From: Bryoerythrophyllum caledonicum
Taxonomy: Eukaryota > Streptophyta > Bryopsida > Pottiales > Pottiaceae
Direction: 5' to 3'
NCBI GenBank assembly: GCA_963971425.1
Contig: OZ020515.1
Coordinates: 15,640,291-15,704,290, forward strand
Length of the DNA: 64,000 nucleotides
Both the position numbers and the translations under genes were made by a program. The stretch's first letter is position 1. The number at the start of each line of letters is the position of its first letter. The notes beneath the pieces are model-generated. The model made no database searches. It was not told where the DNA came from and was given only the letters and a program-made list of their open reading frames with translations. This document shows, one piece after another, positions 34,392 to 47,310 of the stretch.

Positions 34392-34398
34392 TTTTATA
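34392..34398 (-). promoter_or_regulatory. TATA box for the 30.9-34.7 kb block
   Basis: The minus strand reads CTATAAAAGGGGACC, a near-consensus plant TATA box, about 100 bp upstream of the first coding-like sequence and followed by a pyrimidine-rich leader (ctctccctcttcttccctgc). Position and orientation fit transcription of the ORF block. Confidence 0.6.
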
Positions 34399-34995
34399 GT
34401 TGCGTCGAAGTCCGTCCGGCTGTCGGACTGAATTGGGCTTATGATGACGGTTCCGGATTCCGGTCTCAACCAAATGTCCAGTCTCGACCGGATTTTGGTC
34501 TCGTCCGGAAGTCCCGATTCGTACTCTAGTAGTACCGTTTAAGGATTCCGCTTTGGACCTAGAGTTCTTATCCTTTAATTCTATTGGTTTATGCTATTCT
34601 AGATTGCCCTATCCACTAAGTCTATATAATTTATTTATTTTTGTCGGATTTTTAGGTTTATTCCAAAACCTTGTGGGAACGAATTCCCACACTCCCCACC
34701 AACACCCTCACATGCCAATAATTTCTAGTGCTCCCTTCAAATTTGGCGTCCACACACCATAAAGGGCCATATTTCCAATGTGCTCCTTCTTGCCTTAAAC
34801 TATTCATCATGTCACTGTTCACTTATCATGGCATTCCAAAAGTGGTCCACATCATCATGTGATGTACGCGGCAGAGGGGAGGGCAGAGTTTGATGGTGAA
34901 CTCCTTTGGCGCCGTCCCTCAACACATTCCAATTTACTAATTTTATTTTCTAATTTTATGCCCCAGTTCAAGACGACCAAAGTGTTGGGTTGCTC

Positions 34996-36074
34996 TTAAC
35001 CCCTAAGAGCCCAAGTGTACTTGGTGCGTACGTTTTGGATTTTGGGCATGTACCTTTGAATGGAAAAAATACTCCGATTCTTATGAAAATCTTACACTGC
35101 AATGTCCTTGATGAAATCTATATGGGGAATTTTTCAAATATGATTTTGGACTTTTCATTCAAAAGTTATTAGCCATCAAAGGTCAAAATGGGGAATCTGG
35201 ACTATAGGGGCAGCCATGTCAACCAATGAAATTTGAGGAGAAAAATGGGGCAGAATTTTGGGACAGAAAGTGCGAGGAAAGGAGTCCAAGTAGAAAAAGC
35301 TTTGAAAATTATTAAAAGTGATATTAAAAATAATTTTTAAAAAAGCAAACAACTAGTTGTCAGCTGGCTTGCCAGCGTCCTGCGTCAGAAGCGGGCATGC
35401 CAAAAATAAAAAATAAAAAAATAAAAAATTCCGTCTAGCTGTGAGGTGGTCAATAGCGGGACAAATTGGCCACCCAATTGCAAGCACGGCCCTTTCCCAT
35501 AATGCTTTATTTATTCCATATATTCATGAAAATTATGGATTTTACTAATTTTAGTCGTTTCTTTTTCCAAAATTAGTGAAAAAATAAATTGAAAATTTCC
35601 ACCATTGGGATTCTTAAATGCAACAACTTGTATGAAACAAACAATTTCATATCACTTATGTAGTAATTGTCATCATTCTGTACCCCCTTTCACTAAAGTA
35701 TATATTTCTACATCTATTACCCCTTGAATTGACCTCAAATTTTGCGCACAAATAGATAACAACATATAAGTCATATTGGTAAGAGATTTGATCACATTTC
35801 AATGTAAAAACTAGAAGATATGCCTAGTCAAAGGAGGTTGACCTTGTCGGGCAAGGGGGGAAAAATATTTTTCTTTGCACTTCAAACGCTATAATCTTCA
35901 CATCCGTGCGGTGGGTTGCAACCAAATTTATATTGTAAGTTCATATATATGTCTATTTTAAGATTGTACGTATAAAAGTCTAAGACTTTAATGTTAGATT
36001 TTGTTGCCACTTGTTGATGATGGCAGTTTCGGAGTGTCTGTTGAGGGAAAAATGTCTGGGCTTTTAGAGGTTAA
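34996..36074 (+). repeat. TTAACCCCTAAGAGCCCAAG repeat, 1079-bp subfamily
   Basis: It starts TTAACCCCTAAGAGCCCAAG and ends gggcttttagaggttaa, inverted ends. It shares with the other copies the opening tttggattttgggcatgtac, and later cactttaaa-type and ccgtgcggtgg phrases, but differs in the middle. No coding sequence. Confidence 0.8.
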
Positions 36075-38370
36075 CCGCCATTAGTTTCCACCATGTGCTC
36101 AATTTGAGCTTCGCCACAACCGCACATGCTCATAAACCTCATGGCGTAACAGAGGGAGTCATGGCGTGTGCCCGCTTTCTGCATCCCAGGACCTCGTCAA
36201 GGCTACGAAAGCCGAATGGTCCAGGATTCAAGAACCAATATTAACCGGCACCCTAGCCATTTCCGACAACTAGATTCCATAACACGTTTCATTAGTGCGA
36301 GCAGAAAAGGACGAGATGATGAGTGGAGGGCACACCTTGGTGTAAGGTGCAAAGCTCTAGGCTGACTACGAGGTGTCGTTTGCAATGAGGGTCCGGCTCC
36401 TAGCTACGGAGGGGATCTCATTATTGTGGTTGCTTGAGCCATTTCGGGGACGTGGGCCCTCGTCTTAGTGGCACCCTGTCATTTTAGGGCTTCAAAGGAT
36501 TTTCTAAGAACTTTTTTTTTGGTAAATTTGGGGCCTGCAGCCTCAAATCATACCGGCCCCTATTTCTAGTACGTAGGTCCCCATCCAAAAATAAAATAGA
36601 GGCCACGTTTTACCCCACCCTTCCTCCAATGGCTCGAGCAACCAAATTGTTGTCAGGTGCGACGTCACCTGCTTGGCTTTTGTGATGTTTGTTGGTTTTT
36701 TTTTTGTTTTGTTGGGATCTAGTATATACTGTATTACTGTTGTCTCTCGGCCTTCAGTCGTGGTGTCAAGGTGTCCGCCTTCCCCACTGTCAGTGGCACC
36801 AAGTAGTTGACGGAGCAGTTCTGTGGATGGGTGGTAGTAGTTGAGCTTGGACTTGTTCTACGAGGTGTGATTTAATAATAACTTGCACCTGCCGCCAGGG
36901 ATAGCACGGCCAGCTATGGACCTTGATTAATTGTAGGTACAGTTCTCAGATTCTAGACTGATATAAAAAATCACTACCATTGCCTCATACTGGCCCAACT
37001 TCCAAGCTTCAGTCTTAGGATTTTGATAGCCGTAGTGCAGTCTGCATCGTACATTTAGCTCATACGAGATCTCTTCCAGTGAAATGTGTGGGAAGAACTC
37101 TAACAAAGTTGAAATCATGCTAGTTCGGGATTGGTGAATGAATTTTATGTAAGGCCGGTAACCAGTGATTCTCTTGAAAGACTGAGTTCAAAAAGATCAT
37201 ATGAGTTTATAGGACTCCTGTTTGGTACCTAAGTAACTTCAATGAAAAAATGGGAGAGATTGGACAAGCGCAGGGATTTGAAAACATCTACAAAAGGTGC
37301 CAGTTTACAGCAGTCTGACTGTAGGTCTTCATGAATTATGGTTTGAGCTTTAAACCGACGTTTGCTGGATGATAATCCAATAACAATCATGGTATAGAAG
37401 TCGAGATCTACTTTCTCCTTCCTCGAGATCCACTTTTCTATCCAAGTTTTACTGCAACCGGTGAGTTTATTTCTAGTCAAGAATTTTGAATTTGGATCTG
37501 AACCACGCCTATGTTACTTGTTGGTTGCTCCATGCGAGTATGGCATGGCATCTTCAATCCCCGTATTGGTAAATTTTGGGAAATTTCTGGGAAAATTTGA
37601 GTTTACTTTGATTTTTTTTTGGAAGAAAAAGTAAAGAAAATTCATATCAAATTCAATGTATGCTGAAAAAAATTTGAAAAATTCACCAAAGGTGTACATT
37701 GTAGGGACAAAACTTGTGGTGCAAATGAAAATTCCATGTTCAGCTAAATTAAAAAAATTGGTTATAACTAATAGGCCCAAAGTTTGAATTGCAGTATCTT
37801 ATCCAACTTTAAGTATTTTTCAAAATTTCAAACTGGAATGGAAACTAAACTTTATAAACCTCATCTCATTTGTTGAAATCAAAATTAAAAAATATCATTT
37901 CAATGGCTCAAATTTAGATTTAGAGCTAAAGCGAGAAGTTTCCAAAATACACTACATTGAGATCCACGTCACAAACTTTTTCTTTCTTAGATATAACACT
38001 AGCAATTGGCGCTTGCTTTGCAACTAATTAGTCCAACCATTTTAATGTAGTTTTTATATTACAAACTATACAAAAAAGGTAATATGATCACTACGCCGTT
38101 GACTGTGCAATGAACTGTGCAATTGACTACAACATTTATATAGTTCACTGCACGGTTGACTGCGTGATTGATCGTTGCTCGGTTCATTACGTAGATTATG
38201 ATTTTAGTAGTATGACGATTACCTCAATGAAGCAAGTTTCATCAACATCTAATACTTACACATTTAATGAAGTCAACAACAAATTAAAATGGATGAAAAA
38301 TGACCATTTTTAGCAATAGTCATCCTCAAAATGTCATCCAAGCAACCATTTTTTTGGTTGCTCTGGCATA
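36075..38370. other. Spacer, no gene recognised
   Basis: GC-richer at 36100-36930, including a block similar to 15265-15375, then AT-rich. A short imperfect palindrome around 38093-38165 contains gttgactgtgcaatgaactg and its near-complement. Open stretches at 36927-37780 (minus) lack recognisable motifs. Confidence 0.4.
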
Positions 38371-38373
38371 TAA

Positions 38374-38924
38374 GGGTTAAACATCATTCGGGAACCGGTT
38401 ATACATGCACATATTTTGCTATGTTGAATACATAGAGTGTATCAAAGTTTAGCACGACTTACACCTTTGGAATGAAGATTCTTCAACCAATACCTTTCAT
38501 TTGGGCATCATTTCAATATTTGAAGCTTATCATGTTTAAATACTAGACCATATATGTAGAGTATTACACCATACATGTAGAGTATTGTGGCAACTAGTTG
38601 GTTGTTATGATGTTTAAGGGTTAACACTTTAACAACAAGCGAGGTCAAAAGTGGTCGTTTTTAGTGGCACAATTATAGATTTTTTGTAGTTGAAGGATTA
38701 ACACTTATACGTTAGTTGGGAACCATATATAAAAGCAAGTATTTTACTTTGTAGGATATATAAAATGTATTAAAGTTTAGCAAGACTTACAAATCTAGAT
38801 TGAAGATTCTTCAACTAACATCTTATATTTGGAGGTCATTTCAATATCTGATCATTATCATCTTCAAATTTGACACCATACATATAGAATATTGTGGCCA
38901 CTAGTGGAACCTTGTGATGTTTAA
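38374..38924. repeat. Two tandem-like copies of a ~240-bp repeat
   Basis: 38374-38622 and 38690-38920 are similar over most of their length (shared tcaaagtttagcacgactta versus ttaaagtttagcaagactta, and gaagattcttcaac). The copies are bounded by ggttaa/ttaaccc-type tips and a TGATGTTTAA end. It is probably a MITE family related by its tips to the TTAACCC elements. Confidence 0.65.
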
Positions 38925-39814
38925 CTCCTAAGAGCCCAAGTGTATGTGGGGCTTATGTTTTGGATTTTGGGCAGGTTCCTACAATTTGAACTCTAATACT
39001 AGATTTTCCCTGATAATAGCCTCAAGGATATATTTTTATTTTTATTTTTGGATTCATGGTTTGAAAGTTAGTACCACTCAGAGTTGAAAATGGGGACTCT
39101 GGGTAGCTCCAAAATTTTGCTAGAAGTCTCTTTTGACATTGAGATTTTCCATTCATGTAGAGAATATTACGTTCTTTGAAAATGTAAAAAAAAAACATAT
39201 TAGTGTGAAAAAACATTTTATCACATTTTTACATATTTTGGGCAAGTGGGGAAAAAACTTCATCTTTTAAAAATAAAACCTAGAGATCTTTGTATTTTTC
39301 ACTTTTCATTTTTTCTACAACAATATGTGGTGAAAACCTTCTTATTGACCATTTAGATTATCATTCTAAAACACATTGAATTCTCAAAAAAAAATTGTGA
39401 ATTGACAATTTTTGAACCTCCACTCCTTGCACACTTGTTTTGAATATGCTACACCCCTGCTCTACCTCTAAAAATTGTTGTATAAGAAACTAACACCATG
39501 CTCAACACAATGGCAAAAGATTTAGACCTTGTGTAGTGCAAAAATTTAATACCAAGTGAAGTCAAAGTCTATTGATCCACTCAACGTAGGGAAGAAAATG
39601 AACCATTTTCTTGACTTCAAACACAATAATCTCTCAATCCGTGCCATCAAAGTGTATGAAATATTGTGAGTATGTTACTTAGTAAGTCTTTATGGAGATC
39701 CTACGATCAAAAGGATAAATATGAGGTTTTATTTCCTTTCCTTACTCATTGCACTAGAATCAACAATTTTGAAGTGATTATGGTGTGGAATTGTCACGGG
39801 CTTTTAGGGGTTAA
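38921..39814 (+). repeat. TTAACCCCTAA-type repeat, 894-bp full copy
   Basis: It starts TTAACTCCTAAGAGCCCAAG and ends gggcttttaggggttaa. It contains the family core (ctaaaacacattgaattctc, atgaaatattgtgagtatgt). Ends are inverted; no coding sequence. Confidence 0.8.
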
Positions 39815-39830
39815 GGGTTAAAGCACCCCA

Positions 39831-40359
39831 TTGAGCTCTGTCGGAAACCCATTTTTATAGGGTAAGCCACCCTAAAACCGCCAATATCCCATGGCCGACA
39901 GCTACTTTTTCACTAAAAACCGCCACTACATGCTTATGTAACCAACTCTCTATTTTTAATGGTGGGAGTAAAGGCAAGGGTGGCATGAATTGGATGCACA
40001 GTTGGTGGTTTTAGGGGAATGGGATCTTCTAGACTTATTGTACATGTAAGAGTGGAGAAAATGGAATATTTCTAGAATTAGTTTAAGGTTGACTCATTGC
40101 CGGTTTTTGGTTGTTATGCATGTGGTTTTAGGCCATTTGTGGAAGGGTCATGGCCCCCACCTACTGACGCTCACCCAACTTTCTTCACATGTGCCTTTGA
40201 AAATTCATAACTAATTCATAACACATCCGAAAAATATGAAATCACTTGGGTTGAAATTGTAATTCTATTGGCTATCACTGAAAAATAATTTAATTATTAT
40301 CTAGATTCTCTATATATGCAAAGTGCTTAACTTGATGGTTATGGGGGGGTTTACCTTAG
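39831..40359 (+). repeat. Dispersed repeat, partner of 15551-16050
   Basis: Reverse-complement match to 15551-16050, best at 40120-40359 (aaaaataatttaattattat, ggggtttacctta at the end). It directly follows the repeat that ends at 39814. Confidence 0.75.
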
Positions 40360-41159
40360 TGAAGGTTCATGTTAGTGACTATGGAGCACTAAAGGTGATA
40401 TTCCAGCACTCTGCAGTTTGTTTTAGGAATTGTTTTTGCAAATTTGGGTTCTACAACCCGTGTATGATCTCAAACCCCTCCCGCAGAACATAGGACCAAT
40501 ATCCTTCAAGATGGAAGCGTTCTGCTTCCCGGCCCAACTAGGGTGCTGCTCGGAGTTTTGCAGTAAAACTCAATGAGGATACTCTGACGACTCTCATCAT
40601 TTTCTCTAATTTCTTTTTTCTCTATATACTAGAATTTTCTTGAAAGTCTGAGTTTTAAAGGGTGGCTACCTTGAGTCAGCCAAAAAGACCCGGTGCAACA
40701 TCATTTAAAGACTTTATGTCTTTATCTATTCACCAAAGCAGGGTGAGATGCTAATACGGCAATATTTGCAAGGTGAAAATTCTCACCCTCCATATTTTAT
40801 GGGCCACGCGCATGGAACAAGCTAATGCAACCAAATTAGTAATTTGGAGTCACCAATGCCACCTTGCATCTTTGTTTGGACGGTGACTGTGCCTAGATGA
40901 TTAACCCTGTAGCATGTTGGTTGGCTGACAAAGGACCATAATTTATGGAATAAACCCCAAAATTAACCAAACCACCATGTTTCTAAAAAACAAGTGGACT
41001 TTCATGTGTACAACCCCTAACAGCGTTTTGGGGTGACACTCAGGGTTTAAACCTTGAGTACTTTCAGGAAAACTCTACAGTACTATCTTTTTCTTGTAGC
41101 CCACTTGGTGTCAAACGAGACTCCGCAGTTGAAAGATATTAATACGGAATCGAGTAATT
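40360..41159. other. Spacer on the outer side of the Mutator-like element
   Basis: No gene seen. The last bases run into the 9-bp target duplication and continue on the other side at 50903, so before the insertion this was distal upstream sequence of the bHLH gene. Confidence 0.5.
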
Positions 41160-41168
41160 GCTAGGTCC

Positions 41169-41940
41169 CCCGGTCACTACAGTCAATCCGGGTTTGCGGT
41201 GTTAGGGCCAAGTTTTAGGCCTGACACCGCGAAGAGCGGCCTTTCTCCCCAAGCGCCTTTTCGCCTCCATGCGCCCTTCTTCCCACAATAACGTCCACTT
41301 TTGCCCACATTTTTTTCGCGCTACTCGTATCCCTTATCGGCATTCTCGTCGATAGCCCCTTCTCCTCCCACTTTCTTCAGATCACCGAAAGCCCCTTCTC
41401 GCCCCGACACGTGTCCTCCAGAATGACCCGTCCTTCTCGGCGGCTGCCGACGCGAAGTGTCATCCACATCGTGTCCGTTTGGCGCTGTCTTTCGCACGAT
41501 CTATTGTGCCGTGTAGTACCCTGCTAGAAGGGGAGTGCTTGTCTCCGCGTGAATGGAGTTCCTCGATCTCAATCTCCCCATATAGGACAGGCCGAATGGA
41601 AATTCTGGCGAGACGGCGCCACCAACCGTTGCCGATAACGGGGCAGCAGGGAGGAAATGGTGGCGACAAGGGAGAAAGAAACCGGCTGGCGTGCATGAGA
41701 AGGGGGTGGAGGACCTTGATGCCGCGTTCCGGGAAGGCCCGCATGCAGACTACCTGAAGAAACATGGTCACAAGGTTCTTCGGATGCACGATTCATTACA
41801 GAACCCTCCTCCAGGAATTTTGACATGAAAATGTCTTGGGTGGAACATGGAGGCCGAGAATGATATGAGGTTCGTAGAGGATCCGCAATCATCGAAGAGG
41901 AAGGAGTCCAAGCTTATCGCCTACATTCCCTGGGATAGGG
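41169..41940 (+). repeat. Left TIR of the MULE, carries a start exon
   Basis: It pairs with 50248-50893, interrupted by one ~130-bp length difference near 41790-41900. It contains promoter-like GC-rich sequence and the start of an open frame, MEFLDLNLP, at 41553 reading inwards. Confidence 0.9.
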
Positions 41941-44483
41941 TCTTGGATTTTGTGGAGGGTGAGCAGTCTGGCCGAAAGGATGTAGAGACTACCTTTGTCC
42001 GCGACAAGAACGACCCCACAAATGTCGGCGAGAAGACGCACTATCGGTGGAACTGCAACATCGAGTAACAACGGTAAGTGAATCTCGACCTCTGATATCA
42101 TGATATGCACGGTAGATCTGCTTATCGGCTGTGCCATAATATCTCTTCAGTACTGCACGTATCTCTAATGGTCATAGGATATAAGCAGATGGCGTTGTCA
42201 ATACGGTCCCGAAGACAACATGGACAAGATCCAGGCTATCACGCCCGAAATGACACCAACGCCATCGAAATACAATCACAAAGGGAAACAACTTACTTCC
42301 AACGCTGGCCAGAAAGGCCCTCGTGCCACCGATGCGAAGGAGGGGGGGTCTATGAAAGTGGGCTGCTAATGTCGATTCTATGTAAAGAGGTACTATTTTC
42401 TCCCATATATCGCCGAGATAGGGTACTTTTGCTCGAAACATGTCGACACACAGGGCCTCATCGTCTACGATAAGGACAATGTACAGAGGGGAAAGCTCCG
42501 CTTTTGGAAGTACATGTCGGAGGAAGTAAGGCTTTGGGTTCTTAGGCAATTTGAAGAGCAAGTTCCGATGGCAGCTATAATACAGAAGCACCAAAAGCTG
42601 GTACTGAACGCACGCGATGAGGGCACTCTTATGCCTTCTCGGGATTGTTTCCTGAGCATGGAGGACATCCGCAACACATGCGGAGTCCGTGCGTAGGAAC
42701 TATACAAGAAACACAACAACGACGCTGATAGTGTGAGAATGAGGATAAGAGAAAACCGAGGTACGGTTTTTTACTACCAAGACCCGGGCATTAAGGTTGA
42801 CGAAGTATTGAATGCCGATAACGTACCCTTCATAATTGGGATTCAAACCCCATTTCAGACGCACATGATGCTGAAATACAGTCACGAAAACATTATTGCT
42901 ATAGACAGGACATTTGCAACGAACAACAAAAAGGAACACATACCTATACCGTGGTCCATGTAGGGTCCGTCTAGAAATTAGGAGCACTCACTCCCATACC
43001 GCTTAATTTCTTGCTTGCATGTCCAGTATCCGCTCTTCACGATGATGGTAATCGACGAGTGGAGGAACGGGGTTCCAGTGGCTTTCGTGATCACTGCGAA
43101 ATCCAAACAAACAGATCTCGTGCCTTCGATGCGCGCTCTAAAGCAGAAATTGGTGCAGATAAGGACGGACTGGAAACCCACTGCCTTTGTACTTGACGAC
43201 GCCGATAATGAGATCAACTCTCTTCGGTAAGCGATTTAGTATTCTTACGTTATCGGGTGACGGGCCTTCGGCGAGTTGTACTTATCGGCACCTTGGGTTA
43301 TTGCAGGGAGGTTTGGCCGCACTCGCATCTATTTCTATGTCTCTGGCATGTTCGTCGAGCGTGGCAGAAGAATGCATGTGCTAAGTTGAAAGACATGGAG
43401 ACGAGGGCCGGAGCCTTGCGAATTGTGGGCTCACTTATGTACGTATCGGAGATACCAAGTGACTTCCAAGACCCTTCGACGAGAACTCCCGGCGATAAGG
43501 TGTGGAATTTGGTAGAATGGGTGCAGTACGTCTACGGCAAAGCTAAGGCTCTCTTGCCAACTGCTGATGCATACTAGAAGTACTTCGACAAAGAATGGCT
43601 CCCGAAAATCAAAATGTGGATTGTGGGAGACCGGAAAATCCCCCATGCTGGCCAGGACACCACTACAGCTATCGAATCATACCATTCTAACATGAAAGCA
43701 GTGCTCCGGCAATCCAAAAGGAAGCTTATCGGCCGAAGGATGGACTGGCTTATTTATGAGCTCACTGGAAATGTCATCGAGAAGTATGATTATAGTCACT
43801 GGTGTAAGCTGAACGATTTTATAAAGAATAAGAGGAAGCGGCAGATCATGGTCGATGCAATCAACCAAGCAAATACAATTCCCGATAATGTGGTCACCTT
43901 ACCCAAGTGGTCGGGAGGTCCTGCATACGTTAAATCCTCGAATAGGAGACACCTTACGTATGCGATATACAATCCATGCACCGAATAGGCCATCTGCCAA
44001 TGTGTTCATTCCCAGAAAGGTAACATCTGTAAGCACCAGGTTAAGGTCCTGAAAATGACAAGACCTAACCTGGCGGAGGGAAAAATTGCTAGATATCTGG
44101 ACTCCCTTCGTGGCACAATCCAAGGTGGAATGACGAATCTCCTCCGCCAAGACAATGGTCGACACCCGAATACCGAGGGCTTCCCCGATAATGGTGTCCC
44201 CTCCGATATAAAAACCGGAGATATAATCCCAGTGTCTTCCAACCTTCGAGAATTAGGCGAGACATGGGTATGCGACTTTGATCGTATGCATGAGCTTGTC
44301 CTGAAGCTACTCGACAAGGCTTATCGGCAACCGTTGCTGGCAAGGCACTTGGATGCAGCTTTGCGCAACACCGATGCCACCTTCCTAAGGTTGGAGGCTG
44401 AAATCGAAGCCTCAAGGTTGGAGGCTGAAATTCGGGTGAGGTTTGTTCCAGCTAACAAAAGACTAACTCAAAAAACGACTTAG
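41553..44483 (+). pseudogene. MULE transposase gene, a few stops
   Basis: A plus-strand coding series starts in the left TIR and runs through several exons. The DDE core is clear: IIAIDRTF (first Asp), AFVLDDADNEINSL (second Asp), LFLCLWHVRRAWQ (the C/H motif typical of MULEs) and TTAIESYHSNMK (Glu). It is followed by a SWIM-type zinc finger, ICQC..GNICKH, around 43987-44030. Introns are likely at about 42075-42149 and 43228-43308, and one ending at 43030, before YPLFTMMVIDEWRNGVPVAF. In-frame stops occur after CGVRA (42694), at TADAY (43576) and after NPCTE (43986), so this copy is probably inactive. The transposase would bind the TIRs and cut the element out. Confidence 0.88.
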
Positions 44484-44866
44484 GTTATCGGCTCCGATGT
44501 GGTTGAGTATAAAGGGCAAAGGATTTTAGCTGCTAATCTGCGCCGATAACCATTAGTAATATTATCGATGGAATACTGCCGATAAGATGCTCTTAGATTA
44601 AGTTCCATGCATCCCCAGAAATTTCCAGTGAAGTGATATTTCTTTAGTTATGAAGTTAAAACTCAACATTCAATATAATTGGCAAAGACTGGATTTTAAG
44701 TTCCGCTTACAAAGTTACAGGCCTCAAGTGGGTCTCAAATTCCGGTTATGTTCGCTATCGAAAAATTTGTCATTTACAATGAATGAAATGTACAACATCG
44801 GCATCCTATTAATCTGTACAAATTCCTGGAGTCTGTCGGCTGTGTACAGCACCCCCCCCTTATCGC
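44484..44866. other. Convergent 3' region between the two MULE genes
   Basis: About 380 bp between the end of the transposase frame and the end of the protease gene. It has several CGATAA/TTATCG hexamers (for example 44488, 44545, 44566, 44578) and AT-rich stretches suitable for poly(A) signals of both convergent transcripts. Confidence 0.55.
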
Positions 44867-45970
44867 CTACTTCTTTGTCTTGGTGGTGCCCTTCGATTTT
44901 CTCGGTATTTTTGGGCTTTTTGGCGCTATTGCCTTCTTCCGCCTTCCTCGAGTCACTGGTGGGTTTGTGAGCACGTTGAAGCCATGAAGTTCACGTTTCT
45001 CCACTGTCTCCGAAATATCGAGAACTGTGACTTCCTTCTTCTTCGCCGTCTCTGTACCGGTTTCCACAAAAACTACGTCCGGACTTCCGCTTCCGAACTC
45101 CACCGTATCATGTCCACATAGATTAAGAGCATCGTGGAACGGAAGCGGTGCGACAATCTCCGTGTACAGCGCTTGCATGAACCATCGGTACGCCTTCTTC
45201 CCGTCCTAGTCCAAATAATTTGTCCCCATTGTCACGGTCTTCTCCTCCGGCTCTTTGCGCCCACCACATGCGATAAGGTACTGTCAGAAGGTCAAGCCTG
45301 CCATGAAACCACACTCCCAGCTTTCTCGCTGATTAGGCAGAGGCAACCTTATCGGCTCTCGACTTTGCCATTCTCGCCAACTTTTGGATCCGACCTTCAC
45401 GCCTTTCGCATTTGTCCATCCCATGTGCACAAGGAAGATAAAGTTGTCCACTTCTCGACCCTTGTGCGTACCTTTCGCTGGGTCCAGGTGATACGTTCGC
45501 CTTTGCTCTAGGATGAAAACGCTCCAGTGACCCTTATCGTAGTAAGGGACGATAACGATATTGGGCGTTTTGCTGGTCGTACAAAACGAGCGGCTGAGAA
45601 AGCTCACGATGTCATCCCAGTCCTTCTCAGAGTCCGCCAGATAGCATTGCAACGTCGCCGATAACCAGTTGTGCGTATGATGATACTGGATTCGAACATG
45701 CTCCTTCGCACGGTAGTCGACATGCCTAAAGAGGAAATCCAGAAATGTGCCTTCCATTTCCCGCTTGTCCTTTAGCACGCAATGCCAGTCCTGTAGTGCA
45801 ATCGAGACATCTACGTCTTGCTGAAGGTCTCGACCAAAAAGCCTCATACCTCCAGTCAGGTCCTTCGGGTGAATAAAACGAGGCTTGCAATTCAGAAGGA
45901 ATGGGATGTTAGACAACAGGTGCCGATATACAACACGTGCCGGAGAACACGATAACATAGACGACGACAC
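44867..45970 (-). pseudogene. C48 (Ulp1/SUMO-protease-like) domain
   Basis: The catalytic residues are visible in order: His in YYDKGHWSVFILEQ, Asp in TYHLDPAKG, and Gln and Cys in NQRESWECGFMAGL, with an aromatic-rich start (HTHNWLSATLQCYLADSEKD). This is the His-Asp-Gln-Cys set of peptidase family C48, which removes SUMO-type modifiers. Stops after MAGLTF (45284) and after TNYLD (about 45206) precede a basic C-terminal tail (NPPVTRGRRKKAIAPKSPKI). The domain itself is complete. Confidence 0.85.
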
Positions 45971-47158
45971 TCACCTGAGTTTTAGATCCTCCACAATAAT
46001 ACCGAGGTTCTTCTCTATCGTGGATGCGTCATGCTCCTCGGCTTCGTAGCAGAGCGAGGGCTCTTTCTCCCACGACACACAGTCTGACGTATATACTCCG
46101 CGGTTCTCCTCCAACATGCACGTATACGCCGCCTTCTGTCCTTCCCTTCTGTTGTGAACACGCTCTTCGAGTCCAGGATAAACCCAAATACTGGTCAATT
46201 GCGATTCCTGTGCTTCCTTGATAAAGCGCAATGCCAGTCTGATCTCCTTGGGGTCCATCTCCTTTGGAGCAGGGCTATCGGGTTCTGGCGGAGGAGCAGG
46301 CTTAACGGGTTCTGGCGTAGGAGCATGGTTATCGGGCTCTAGCGGAGGGGCATGGTTATCGGGCTCAGAAATCAGAGCAGGGCTATCAGGATCTGGCAGA
46401 GGAGAAGGGCTATCAGGATCTGGCAAAGGAGCAGGCTTAACGGGTTTTGGCAGACTCGCATGGTTATGGGGCTCTGGCGGGCTAGCAGGGTTATCGGGCC
46501 CTGGTGGAGAAGCGTAATCGGACTCTGAAGAGGGAGGATTCTCGGGGATTGAATGAATTTCAAAGGGTGCCACGTAAGGCTTCTCTGGAACAATTAGGGG
46601 ACTGTCAGTAGAGTCTAGGTTTTCAATACCTTGACTCGACAGAGGAAACGATAGATGGTGGGGTTTCATGCCGGGTTCTGTCTCCTCCGTACCCCCAAAC
46701 ACAACATGATGACAAAGGGTCTCGAATTGAGATAGCCCCACCGGCGACTGTGAAGACTCCGCAATGCCGAGGGTAGGGTCATTCATTGCTTGTGTCCACA
46801 AAAACTCCATGTGAGATGGGTTATCGGCGAGACGGCCCGGTGACTTCACCGCTGTAGTAGCAGGCTCTTCATGGAGGCTATCGGAAACACCTCCTCGACG
46901 TATTTCATCGCTAGGCCCCTCTTGTGCTTCCTCTGTAATTTCGTCCAGCGACTTATCAGAGAATCCTTCGTCGTCGTTACTCCTCGGGTACCAATTTTGG
47001 ACGCAGAATTCATTTGAGGTTCCCTCGTCCATGTGAAGAAGGACATCTGCACCCTCAAGGTCCCTTGTTCGGATAGATGTCTCTCGCCGTATTTCGTCCA
47101 CGGAAGTCCCTGGATGCCCTTCTCGTCGACCCCACTCCGTCTTCACCAGACGTGACAC
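45971..47158 (-). pseudogene. Pro-rich repeat part (PEPDxPAP)
   Basis: A 395-residue open exon; residues 215-305 hold about ten copies of a 10-residue Pro-rich repeat of the PEPDSPAP/PEPVKPAP type (46250-46510), likely a flexible linker. Upstream it is acidic; downstream comes a helical segment (RLALRFIKEAQESQLTSIWV) leading to the protease. Confidence 0.7.
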
Positions 47159-47310
47159 AACGTTCTAGCAATCTGCCTCTGCAAGTTCCCTTTCGCGTGC
47201 CCCGGTAGAATGTATAGTGCCTGCACAAGGGTTATCGTTTAGTCACAGGAAATAACGAAGATACCAAGAATGAGGAAGCGTAGCAGTTAGATGAATGACG
47301 GGGTTATTGG

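Larger units (their letters stand above)
30900..34690 (-). mobile_element. Mobile-element-like block with gag-like/coiled-coil ORFs
   Basis: A block with CG-rich CCGGA-rich sequence, unlike the AT-rich flanks, carries coding remains read on the minus strand behind a clear TATA box (34392-34398). Short CGTTCCCA-type phrases occur near both edges (about 30970 and 34680) in inverted orientation, a weak hint of termini. No LTR pair, integrase, reverse transcriptase or transposase was recognised, so it could be a gag-only LTR derivative or another non-autonomous element. It is broken. Confidence 0.45.

Noticed and set aside
41460-41892. Minus-strand frames of about 107-109 codons in the left MULE TIR
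   Set aside because: Antisense shadows of the inward-reading leader exon, mirrored in the right TIR.
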